Assembly (NCBI GenBank): GCA_022561255.1
Contig: JADFRO010000044.1
Span: 1 to 12,577 of the forward strand
From: Planctomycetota bacterium
Lineage (GTDB): Bacteria; Planctomycetota; Phycisphaerae; UBA1845
DNA length: 12,577 bases
Reading direction: 5' to 3'
Within the stretch, counting starts at the first letter, position 1, and the number at the start of each line of letters is the position of its first letter. Positions 5,758 to 11,803 of the stretch are shown here, piece after piece. The notes beneath the pieces were generated by a model. The model was given only the letters and a program-made list of their open reading frames with translations. It had not been told where the DNA came from and did not search any database. A program made the position numbers and the translations under genes.

Positions 5758-7896
5758 TCAACCCACGCGTGCGCGGGTGGACTTTAAGGCCTCACTGTCC
5801 GGTTCGATGATCAGCGCCTCGCCCGGCTGGGTAGGTGCGAATCCGTCCATGTGCACCGGCGTTGTCGATCGATTGACCGCGATCAAACCGTATTGCATGC
5901 CAACGACCTGCTCGATCAACGTGGCCGTGAGGTCGACGCGTTGGATGGATTGTGCTGCGAAATCGGCGTCGTCGCCGGGAATTTCGATGCGAAGCACCTG
6001 CGCACCCGATGCAAGCGCATCCGTGTGAATCCGGTCGGTGAAGGAATCCTTGTCGGACACAACGTGGACGTCGTTGGTTACCACACGCCACGCACGGCGA
6101 CTTCGGTCTGTAAACACGTCCCCGTCGCCGACGGTGAGCGCGAAGTATTCTCCCGGCTGAAACTTGGAATGAACCTGCGGTAGCCAAGTGCTCAGCCTTG
6201 AAAACGCGTCGTCGTTGCGCGCGGAGACGACGCGAACGCGATGAACGGGGCACGATACAACGTCAATGACTGCCGCGAGCTCGTTACCGTCGACGTCGAG
6301 CGTCGTCGGCAGAGTCGGCTGCTTACCACTTCTGCGCCACCCGTCGCGCACCTGCCATGGGGCGACCAGCGGCACCCAAGCCAAGCGAAACCGGGTAGCC
6401 AATTCCGAGATGTAGGGGCAGGGAAAGGGCTCGGCCCGCACGAGTTCCTTAATCCACCTTAGCGCCCCGTACACGCTCTCCACGTCGCCGCTGATTAGTC
6501 CGCTACGGACCAAGATGACGGGTTTGGGTCGCAGTGGTAGGCCAAAGGATTCGTCCTCCCTGCCGATGGTCACGAGCTGTTCGGTGACCTTGGCCGTGGG
6601 TACGTCGGCGTCGTGCAGCGTGATACGCTCGTGCCGTAGGGGCATTTCGCGGATGACGTCGCGGAATTCGACCTCCGTGCGGACGGGCGTAGTGAACTGC
6701 CCCAGCCCCGTTTGTCCCCTACCGAGTATGGTTAGAAGGAGGTGCATCGCGGGCGCCGGCTCACTCATCGATGATCCCATCGTGTCGATCGGATCAACAT
6801 CGAGCACGTAGAGCCCGCCGCCTTTGGTTTCCTTGTACAGACCGATGGGCTGATCGGAGGTAGACTCCCTGGCACACATTGATAGAAGCTGCACCACAAA
6901 GCCGTGCTTCTTGCAGAATGCTTCGAGCTTTTTCGTCTTGCGAAACTGGTGCTGCGCGAAACTACCGTCCTCTGGGTTCTCCAACGCGAACGGAAAAGTG
7001 TCATGAAGTGCAAAGCCGCGCGTTGCGTGGTTGGCGAACGCGATCTTTGCGTGAATCGGATCGTCATGTTGCACGATACGGCGCATCACAAGGCTTGCAC
7101 CGGCGAGTTTGGCGAACGCTGGCAGCGAGATCACAACGATGTGTTTGGCTGCGAGCTTGTTCAGCGCTACAAGCGACGAAGCGATCGGCGGGGGCGTAGG
7201 GTCGAGCAGCAGAAGCGCGTCCGCGTCCTGCGCTCGCTGTTTAAGCAGTTGCGGGGGAACGACTTCCACGTTGGATCGCCCAAAGTACTCCGCGAGCCGT
7301 GTGGCTGTCGGACGCGGTTCGGAGTCCGAAGCGCATATGCACACCGTAGACGCGATGCGCGGTGGGCGGACGGCCGTCGACGGCGGAGGAACCGCGAGGG
7401 GATGACAGATTTCGTCCGGTTCGATGATCAAGATGAAACGCACGGTGCCCAGGTCCATCGTTCCGGTCGCCTGCGTCACACCGATCGAGATTCGGACCCG
7501 CTTGACGCCTTCCGGGGCCTGGTAGATCGCGCGGATGACCGTCGGCTCGTCGGACCGGTGGATGGCGGGTGTCACCCTCGCCTCGCCTTTGGGTCGGCCC
7601 CGGGAGATTGGCTGGATCGTGAGGACCGCCCCGGCGGTTTCGTCGTTGGCCAAGAGTTCACACCGCATTGTGGCATCAACGCGATAGAATTCACCTGGTT
7701 TGCACGCAACGTCCTGGCGCCACGTGGCCACTCCGGTCGGTTTCCTGCTGGTGATTCGCATGGACAGGCCGGCGGGGTCATCGTCGAGGCGTTCCCAGCC
7801 GTTGTTGCGGGCGTTGCCCAGCCATACCCATCGCTGAGGGGCGGCTCGGCCGGTCCGAAAGTCGGCGTTGTGAATGATGTTAACGTCGTCCGTCAC
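5758..7896 (-). CDS. Large multidomain hypothetical protein with CBM-like N-terminal jelly roll
   Basis: 712 residues from the GTG start at 7894-7896. That start is chosen because GGGAG lies five bases upstream and the predicted transcription start near 7922 lies just ahead of it. ATGs at 7941 and 7917 lack ribosome sites, and the first would be untranscribed. Residues about 4-150 look like a CBM4/9-type jelly roll (NIIHNADFRTG at the start, WRQDVACKPGEFYRVDATMR, then the IYQAPEGVKRVRISIG strand). Residues about 175-275 read as an alternating Rossmann or class I glutamine-amidotransferase-like fold (DADALLLLDPTPPP, KHIVVISLPAFAKLAG) without a catalytic cysteine that I can place. The remainder is unrecognised. 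A PYISELATRFRLAW segment recalls polysaccharide-deacetylase C-termini, but only weakly. No signal peptide is visible, which is odd for a carbohydrate-binding architecture. It may act on cytoplasmic glycans, or the fold assignments may be wrong. Confidence 0.62.
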   Translation of the reverse strand: MTDDVNIIHNADFRTGRAAPQRWVWLGNARNNGWERLDDDPAGLSMRITSRKPTGVATWRQDVACKPGEFYRVDATMRCELLANDETAGAVLTIQPISRGRPKGEARVTPAIHRSDEPTVIRAIYQAPEGVKRVRISIGVTQATGTMDLGTVRFILIIEPDEICHPLAVPPPSTAVRPPRIASTVCICASDSEPRPTATRLAEYFGRSNVEVVPPQLLKQRAQDADALLLLDPTPPPIASSLVALNKLAAKHIVVISLPAFAKLAGASLVMRRIVQHDDPIHAKIAFANHATRGFALHDTFPFALENPEDGSFAQHQFRKTKKLEAFCKKHGFVVQLLSMCARESTSDQPIGLYKETKGGGLYVLDVDPIDTMGSSMSEPAPAMHLLLTILGRGQTGLGQFTTPVRTEVEFRDVIREMPLRHERITLHDADVPTAKVTEQLVTIGREDESFGLPLRPKPVILVRSGLISGDVESVYGALRWIKELVRAEPFPCPYISELATRFRLAWVPLVAPWQVRDGWRRSGKQPTLPTTLDVDGNELAAVIDVVSCPVHRVRVVSARNDDAFSRLSTWLPQVHSKFQPGEYFALTVGDGDVFTDRSRRAWRVVTNDVHVVSDKDSFTDRIHTDALASGAQVLRIEIPGDDADFAAQSIQRVDLTATLIEQVVGMQYGLIAVNRSTTPVHMDGFAPTQPGEALIIEPDSEALKSTRARVG

Positions 7897-7928
7897 TCTT
7901 ACTCCCTTGTTTGACATCAGGAGAGGCG

Positions 7929-7957
7929 TGTATAGCGGCATGTTGCCGTTATGGCAA
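7929..7957 (-). promoter_or_regulatory. Sigma-70-like promoter of the 712-residue protein gene
   Basis: On the minus strand TTGCCA (7952-7957) and TATACA (7929-7934) are spaced by exactly 17 bases, matching consensus at 5 and 4 of 6 positions. Transcription would begin near 7922, giving a short leader of about 26 bases with GGGAG and then the GTG at 7896. Its -35 box lies within one arm of an inverted repeat. Confidence 0.55.
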
Positions 7958-7958
7958 C
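7942..7958. promoter_or_regulatory. Inverted repeat (6-5-6) in divergent intergenic region, possible operator
   Basis: GTTGCC-GTTAT-GGCAAC is a perfect 6-bp inverted repeat with a 5-base centre, 17 bp in all, the size of many HTH-dimer operators. One arm covers the -35 box of the minus-strand promoter, so a bound protein would block it. It lies 97 bases before the scpB start. Only one copy was noticed in the window, and no adjacent regulator gene is present, so this is a candidate only. Confidence 0.35.
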
Positions 7959-8054
7959 GAGAGCGCAGCGGTATCTCGATCGTTCGACACTTTCGGCCGA
8001 ATAGCGTCGTCGGCGGCGAGGTGGGTAGGGTACCGAAGGGAGGCGAGTTCGACT

Positions 8055-8663
8055 ATGATCGTTGCCATGAGCGAGTCGGTCCACGACACCGCAGAGCGAG
8101 ATAATACCACCGCTCCCGAGGTCACGAGTGAATCGATCGTGGAGGCGTTGCTGCTCTCGACGGACGATCCGCTTCCCGCGGCGAAGATCGCGCAGATTCT
8201 CGGCGCGGGCGAAGCGCAGGACGTCAAGCGTCACATCGAATCTCTCAACGATCGGTATGCGGAGGCGGAGGCAGCCTTTCGCATCGAGTCGATAGCCAAG
8301 GGATACCAGATGTACACGCTGCCCGTGTACAACCGTTGGGTCCAGATGCTTCACAATGCGCGGTCGGACTCGCGCCTCTCACCGGCGGCGCTGGAGACCC
8401 TGGCGATCGTCGCCTACAAGCAACCGGTTCTCCGTGCGGACGTCGAGGCTGTGCGTGGTGTGGCCGTCGGTGACATGCTCGTTCGCCTGCGGGACATGAA
8501 TCTGATCCGAATTGTTGGCCGGGCCGAGGAGATCGGTCGGCCGCTGCTTTATGGCACTACCAAGAAGTTCCTCGAGGTCTTCGGACTCGGTTCGCTGATG
8601 GATCTTCCCAAGCTCGATGATGAGCAGGGCGACTCCATTCCAGCGCTCAAAGTCGCCGACTGA
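8055..8663 (+). CDS. scpB: Segregation and condensation protein B
   Basis: ScpB binds the kleisin ScpA and, with SMC, forms the bacterial condensin that compacts and segregates the chromosome. The protein is 202 residues from the ATG at 8055. That start is chosen because AAGGGAGG (8036-8043) lies 11 bases upstream. A second ATG at 8067 is 23 bases away, and an upstream frame extension to 7911 crosses the divergent promoter region. Two winged-helix domains are visible: the first about residues 26-95 (SIVEALLLSTDDPLPAAKIA, then FRIESIAKGYQMYT), the second about 105-175 with the family's hallmark LSPAALETLAIVAYKQPVLR (108-127), then RGVAVGDMLVRL and GRPLLYGTTKKFLEVFGL. The first ~22 residues are a disordered polar head. 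ScpA, often next door, is not in this window. No convincing promoter for it was found. Confidence 0.95.
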   Translation: MIVAMSESVHDTAERDNTTAPEVTSESIVEALLLSTDDPLPAAKIAQILGAGEAQDVKRHIESLNDRYAEAEAAFRIESIAKGYQMYTLPVYNRWVQMLHNARSDSRLSPAALETLAIVAYKQPVLRADVEAVRGVAVGDMLVRLRDMNLIRIVGRAEEIGRPLLYGTTKKFLEVFGLGSLMDLPKLDDEQGDSIPALKVAD

Positions 8664-8825
8664 TCGTACGTTTACATCCAACACTGGGGTCCGTACCCCT
8701 TACCCTTGAGCGAGGCTCCCTCCCTGTACTGGTAGTCGCTGTCGCCCGATCGCGGTTCGAGGTTGGCGTTGGGTGTAATTTGTTGTCGCTGGGGGTGGGT
8801 TTATGCTCGAAAACGAATCGGTTCA

Positions 8826-8854
8826 TTTAATCGGAGGGCCAAACCGACTATAAT
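8826..8854 (+). promoter_or_regulatory. Candidate promoter of the amidohydrolase-like operon
   Basis: A perfect TATAAT (8849-8854) is preceded after 17 bases by a poor -35 box, TTTAAT (8826-8831). The local stretch is AT-rich, in contrast to the surroundings. Transcription near 8861 would give a leader of about 130 bases containing the 8901-8931 hairpin. With so weak a -35 box, an activator may be needed. Confidence 0.5.
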
Positions 8855-8900
8855 GAAGCCGCGACGGGACGAACTGTAAAGATCGGTTGACTCTCGTACG

Positions 8901-8931
8901 CGTCGGCGCGTTCGCGACGTTCGCGCCGGCG
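8901..8931 (+). promoter_or_regulatory. Stable 5'-leader hairpin before the amidohydrolase-like operon
   Basis: CGTCGGCGCG (8901-8910) pairs with CGCGCCGGCG (8922-8931) over 10 bp including one G-U, around an 11-base loop. The loop and right arm contain a near-direct repeat (GTTCGCGAC then GTTCGCGCC, starting at 8910 and 8919), so alternative pairings are possible. It ends 49 bases before the ribosome site. A role in attenuation, RNA stability or protein binding is possible but unproven. Confidence 0.4.
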
Positions 8932-8990
8932 GTGAGGCATGTACTTCTTGGGGAAGGGAATCTCGGTTCGTTTCCTGCCGAGGGCTCAGC

Positions 8991-10601
8991 GTGCTGAAAG
9001 CGATAGCCTCAGGATTACCGCGTTTTCGACGTGGTTTGGTCGGTGTCGCGGCCGTGTTGGCGTTGACGGCGAGTGCGCCGGCGCCGGCGCAGCTGTTTGG
9101 CCGAGCGACCGTGATTCGCAACGCGCGGATCGTCACGATGAACGGTCCGGTGATCGAGCGCGGCTCCATCGTCATCAAGGGCGGCGTGATCACCGAGATC
9201 GGCGCGGAGGTAAAAGCTCCGTTGCTTTCTCGAACGATCGATGCATCCGGGAAAACGGTTACGCCGGGCTTCATCGACGCATGGAGCGCGTTGGGACGAT
9301 TGGGAGGATCCCGCCACGTGGATGCGACGTCCAACGCGTGGGATGCCTTCGATCGATATGCCCGTGACGATTTTCGTGAAGCGCTGCGCCGCGGGGTCAC
9401 GAGCATCTACATCGGCGCCGCAAGCGCTCCTGGAATTTCAGGGACTGGGGTCGTGGTGCAGCTTATCCCCGGGAAGGGTCGATCGGCTGGGAAAGTGCTG
9501 AAAGAAGATGCGGCGTTGTGCGTGGACCTCGGCTCAGGGCAAAAGGCCGTCGCACGAATGAAGACCTTTCGCGATCTTCGCAAGAAGTTTCTCACCGCTC
9601 AGGAGTACCGCAAGTCGCTTGAAGACTACGAGGAGGATCTCGAAGAGTACCTCAAGGAACTTAAGAAGCTGCGCGAGGAAAAGGAAAGCGCCGAGGACGA
9701 CAAGGAGGACGACTCAGAATCGGGCGAGAAGGATGACGGGCCGTCTGAAGACGACGAGCCGGCACCGTCGCCGGACGAAGATGAAGACGGCGACGACGAA
9801 GGTGGGGATGAGAAACTGGGGCGTGGTTACGCCGCGACCCACTCGTCCGATGTTGGGAGTTTGCGGATACGGCGTCGGTCGGCCGAGGGGAACGGCGACG
9901 ACGACAAGAAGGACGAGAAGTCGGACGAGAAGTCGGACGAGAAGGACGGCGAGAAGAAGGACGACGACGAGCTCAAAAAGCCGGAAAAGCCCAAATTCGA
10001 CGCCACCAGTAAGCTGCTGCTTCGGGCGATCGATCACGAGTTGCCCCTTCGCATCCGTGCTCACCGCTCCGCAGATATTTTGAATGCACTTGAGTTGGCG
10101 GACGAATTCAATCTCGACATCGTTCTGGAAGGCGCGACGGATGCATACTTGGTGGCTGACCGTATCGCTGACGCGGACGTTCCCGTAGTCCTCGGTCAGG
10201 TGGTTCGCACGGACGTGTTTGAACGTAACGAGTTCCGGCGTCATACGATTCGCAACGCGGCTGCATTGAACAAAGCCGGCGTGCGTTGGACGGTTGGCAG
10301 CGGTGCACGCGACGCAAACGCATCGCGGTTCGTCGCGCAGAATGCACAGCTCGCTTGGTCCCGTGGCGTGCGTGACAACACGTCGTCGTCGGGCGGACCG
10401 AATTGGATGCGGACGGTGACGTTGGATGCCGCAGCGGTACTCGGCCTCTCGTCGCGCATCGGTGTCCTCAAGAATGGAGCGCAGGCGGACCTGGCGATTT
10501 GGGATGGCGTACCCGGTGATCCGTCGTCGAAGGTTGTGCGTGTGTTGGTCGCGGGTAAGACGGCGTACCTTGCGCCCAAGTCGACCGGGGGGGGCTCGTG
10601 A
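8991..10601 (+). CDS. Exported amidohydrolase-like protein 1, metal ligands lost, acidic insertion
   Basis: 536 residues from a GTG with GAGGG six bases upstream (8980-8984). Residues 1-33 are a signal peptide: RFRR, a hydrophobic core at about 15-29, and a likely cut after APA (31-33). The composite beta-sandwich of the amidohydrolase superfamily follows (about 40-90), then TPGFIDAWSALG (91-102), where the family has GFIDxHxHxG. Here both metal histidines are W98 and A100. The GVTSIYIGAASAPGISGTG block (135-153) and the HRSADI block (H358-I363) are recognisable, and the C-terminus closes normally (GVLKNGAQADLAIWDG, 491-506). The aspartate expected after strand 8 appears to be G438. Residues about 200-335 are a long insertion, first a charged coiled-coil-like helix, then Asp/Glu/Lys-rich low complexity. 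It is probably a pseudoenzyme, or one with a rebuilt active site, outside the cytoplasm. Its stop overlaps the next start. Confidence 0.85.
   Translation: MLKAIASGLPRFRRGLVGVAAVLALTASAPAPAQLFGRATVIRNARIVTMNGPVIERGSIVIKGGVITEIGAEVKAPLLSRTIDASGKTVTPGFIDAWSALGRLGGSRHVDATSNAWDAFDRYARDDFREALRRGVTSIYIGAASAPGISGTGVVVQLIPGKGRSAGKVLKEDAALCVDLGSGQKAVARMKTFRDLRKKFLTAQEYRKSLEDYEEDLEEYLKELKKLREEKESAEDDKEDDSESGEKDDGPSEDDEPAPSPDEDEDGDDEGGDEKLGRGYAATHSSDVGSLRIRRRSAEGNGDDDKKDEKSDEKSDEKDGEKKDDDELKKPEKPKFDATSKLLLRAIDHELPLRIRAHRSADILNALELADEFNLDIVLEGATDAYLVADRIADADVPVVLGQVVRTDVFERNEFRRHTIRNAAALNKAGVRWTVGSGARDANASRFVAQNAQLAWSRGVRDNTSSSGGPNWMRTVTLDAAAVLGLSSRIGVLKNGAQADLAIWDGVPGDPSSKVVRVLVAGKTAYLAPKSTGGGS
9911..9945 (+). 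repeat. Short 12-bp tandem repeat within the acidic insertion
   Basis: GGACGAGAAGTC repeats almost three times in frame (9911-9922, 9923-9934, partial from 9935), encoding Asp-Glu-Lys-Ser units. As an in-frame 12-bp unit it can grow or shrink without breaking the gene, so this part of the protein may differ in length between strains. Confidence 0.75.
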
Positions 10602-11803
10602 TCGCGGAAACGACATCCCGCAGGCTTGCCCTTTCGACGGCGGTGCTCGTCGTGATTGGCGGTGTAACGGCGCTCGCGGGCGACGTTTCGGATCAAGGTA
10701 GCGGCGGGATCGCATCAGGCGTCCTACGTCCGTCGGCGATCGTAGCGAGTCGATACGTGGCACCTGATGGCTCGATCAAAGCGAATGTCGCCATCACACT
10801 TTCCGGTGGGAAGATAAAATCCGTAGGGCCGGCGAAGCGCTTGGCTGTGACCGAAGGTGTTGTACGCCATGAGGGTGCCGTGATCTGTCCCGGTTTGATC
10901 GACGTTCGATCGAAGATCGGTGCCTTTGGACAGCTGATCGAACGCGCACATTCGATCGATCCGGCGGCGTCAGCTGTTGACTCGCTGGATCGCAACCATC
11001 GAGACTTCCGCGCGGCGCTGAGGTCCGGCGTAACGACAGCCGTCCTGTCGCCTGGGGATAACAATTTGATCTCAGGCGTGGCGGTCGTGGTAAAGACCGC
11101 CGGTCTTGAGGGCGCCATCCTCCGCGACGACGGCCCATTGATGCTCGCGCTTGGCTCGACGGTGTGGCAGTACGACCGCGCGCCGACGTCGCGCATCGGT
11201 TCGCTGACGATGCTCCGTCACGTGCTCGACGACGCACGGCGCGGGCAGGGACACAAACGTATCACGGATTTCGTGCAAGGCCGTCTTAGCGGGATGGTTG
11301 TATGCGACGAGCCGATGGACGTCAGCGCCGCGCTGCGGACGCTCGGGAGCGGTGACGCGAAGTTTTCGATCGTTCATAACAGCGACGAACATTCGCTCGC
11401 CGATGAACTCTCCGGCAGCGGTCGAATCGTCATCGTCGGACCCTACACCTTCAGTATGCCGCAACGACGGCTCTCCGTAGCCTCTGCCCTTTCAAGCGCC
11501 GGCGTTACGGTGGCCTTCGCGGGAGGGATGCCCGTTCGTTCGGGAGACGGGTTGCGTGTGACCGCAACGCTTGCGGTTCTCAACGGGATGGATTCGGCCG
11601 CGGCGAGAAGGGCTATGACCATAACGCCCGCTAGAGTTGCCGGTGTGGATGATCGCGTCGGTGCGATTCGTGTGGGCATGGATGCCGATTTCGTGGTTTT
11701 CTCGGATGATCCTTTGCGGTTGGATTCAGCGGTACTGGCTGTCTACGTGGACGGCCTCCGCGTTTACCACGCTGATGCCGACCCGATCGAGGGGAGTAGA
11801 TGA
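10598..11803 (+). CDS. Exported amidohydrolase-like protein 2, metal ligands lost
   Basis: 401 residues from a GTG that overlaps the preceding stop (GTGA at 10598-10601), with a G-rich run just upstream. Residues 1-27 read as a signal peptide (RR at 8-9, hydrophobic core to about 25, cut near ALA-G). The beta-sandwich is present (about 46-96). The entry strand reads CPGLIDVRSKIG (97-108), so the HxH pair is replaced by R104 and K106. The next block, DFRAALRSGVTTAVLSPGDN (136-155) with ISGVAVVVKTAG (158-169), aligns with both neighbours and marks them as paralogues. H260 (IVHNSDEH) may be a remnant of a later ligand. The strand-8 aspartate appears to be a glycine (AFAGGMP, 306-312). The C-terminal RVGAIRVGMDADFVVFSDDP (353-372) is typical. 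It lacks the long insertion of protein 1. An unconventional catalytic site cannot be excluded. Confidence 0.85.
   Translation: MIAETTSRRLALSTAVLVVIGGVTALAGDVSDQGSGGIASGVLRPSAIVASRYVAPDGSIKANVAITLSGGKIKSVGPAKRLAVTEGVVRHEGAVICPGLIDVRSKIGAFGQLIERAHSIDPAASAVDSLDRNHRDFRAALRSGVTTAVLSPGDNNLISGVAVVVKTAGLEGAILRDDGPLMLALGSTVWQYDRAPTSRIGSLTMLRHVLDDARRGQGHKRITDFVQGRLSGMVVCDEPMDVSAALRTLGSGDAKFSIVHNSDEHSLADELSGSGRIVIVGPYTFSMPQRRLSVASALSSAGVTVAFAGGMPVRSGDGLRVTATLAVLNGMDSAAARRAMTITPARVAGVDDRVGAIRVGMDADFVVFSDDPLRLDSAVLAVYVDGLRVYHADADPIEGSR

Larger units (their letters stand above)
8664..8990 (+). other. Intergenic region between scpB and the amidohydrolase-like operon
   Basis: No credible gene lies in these 327 bases. 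Near the left end a 5-bp hairpin GGGGT-CCGT-ACCCC (8686-8699) follows scpB by 22 bases without a T-run, a weak candidate for a 3'-end structure. The middle is unremarkable. The right half holds a candidate promoter (8826-8854), a long GC-rich hairpin (8901-8931) and the ribosome site of the following gene. Confidence 0.7.

Noticed and set aside
5761..5778. Hairpin with a 7-bp stem and one bulge just after the TIM-barrel gene.
   Set aside because: It lies inside the coding end of the convergent gene and has no T-run. At this GC content such stems are expected by chance.
6904..7914. 336-residue open frame opposite the 712-residue gene.
   Set aside because: It lies wholly antisense to a gene with a good start and promoter. 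Its composition is Arg/Gly/His-rich as expected from a GC-rich shadow frame, with no motifs.
8686..8699. Hairpin as a terminator for scpB.
   Set aside because: The stem is only 5 bp and no T-run follows, so I mention it in the intergenic entry but do not call a terminator.
8754..8762. GGTTCGAGG resembling a tRNA T-loop.
   Set aside because: No matching acceptor stem, anticodon arm or D arm can be drawn in the preceding ~70 bases.
8887..8892. TTGACT resembling a -35 box ahead of the amidohydrolase-like operon.
   Set aside because: The bases 16-18 positions downstream are GC-rich and give no -10 box. The TATAAT at 8849 is more convincing.
8939..9367. Plus-strand frame starting at an ATG before the first amidohydrolase-like gene.
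   Set aside because: It overlaps the gene in another frame, and its product is Arg/Gly-rich with no features. The GTG at 8991 has a proper ribosome site and signal peptide.
9714..10763. 349-residue minus-strand frame opposite amidohydrolase-like protein 1.
   Set aside because: Antisense shadow spanning two sense genes. Its valine/leucine run is just the complement of the Asp/Glu/Lys repeats.
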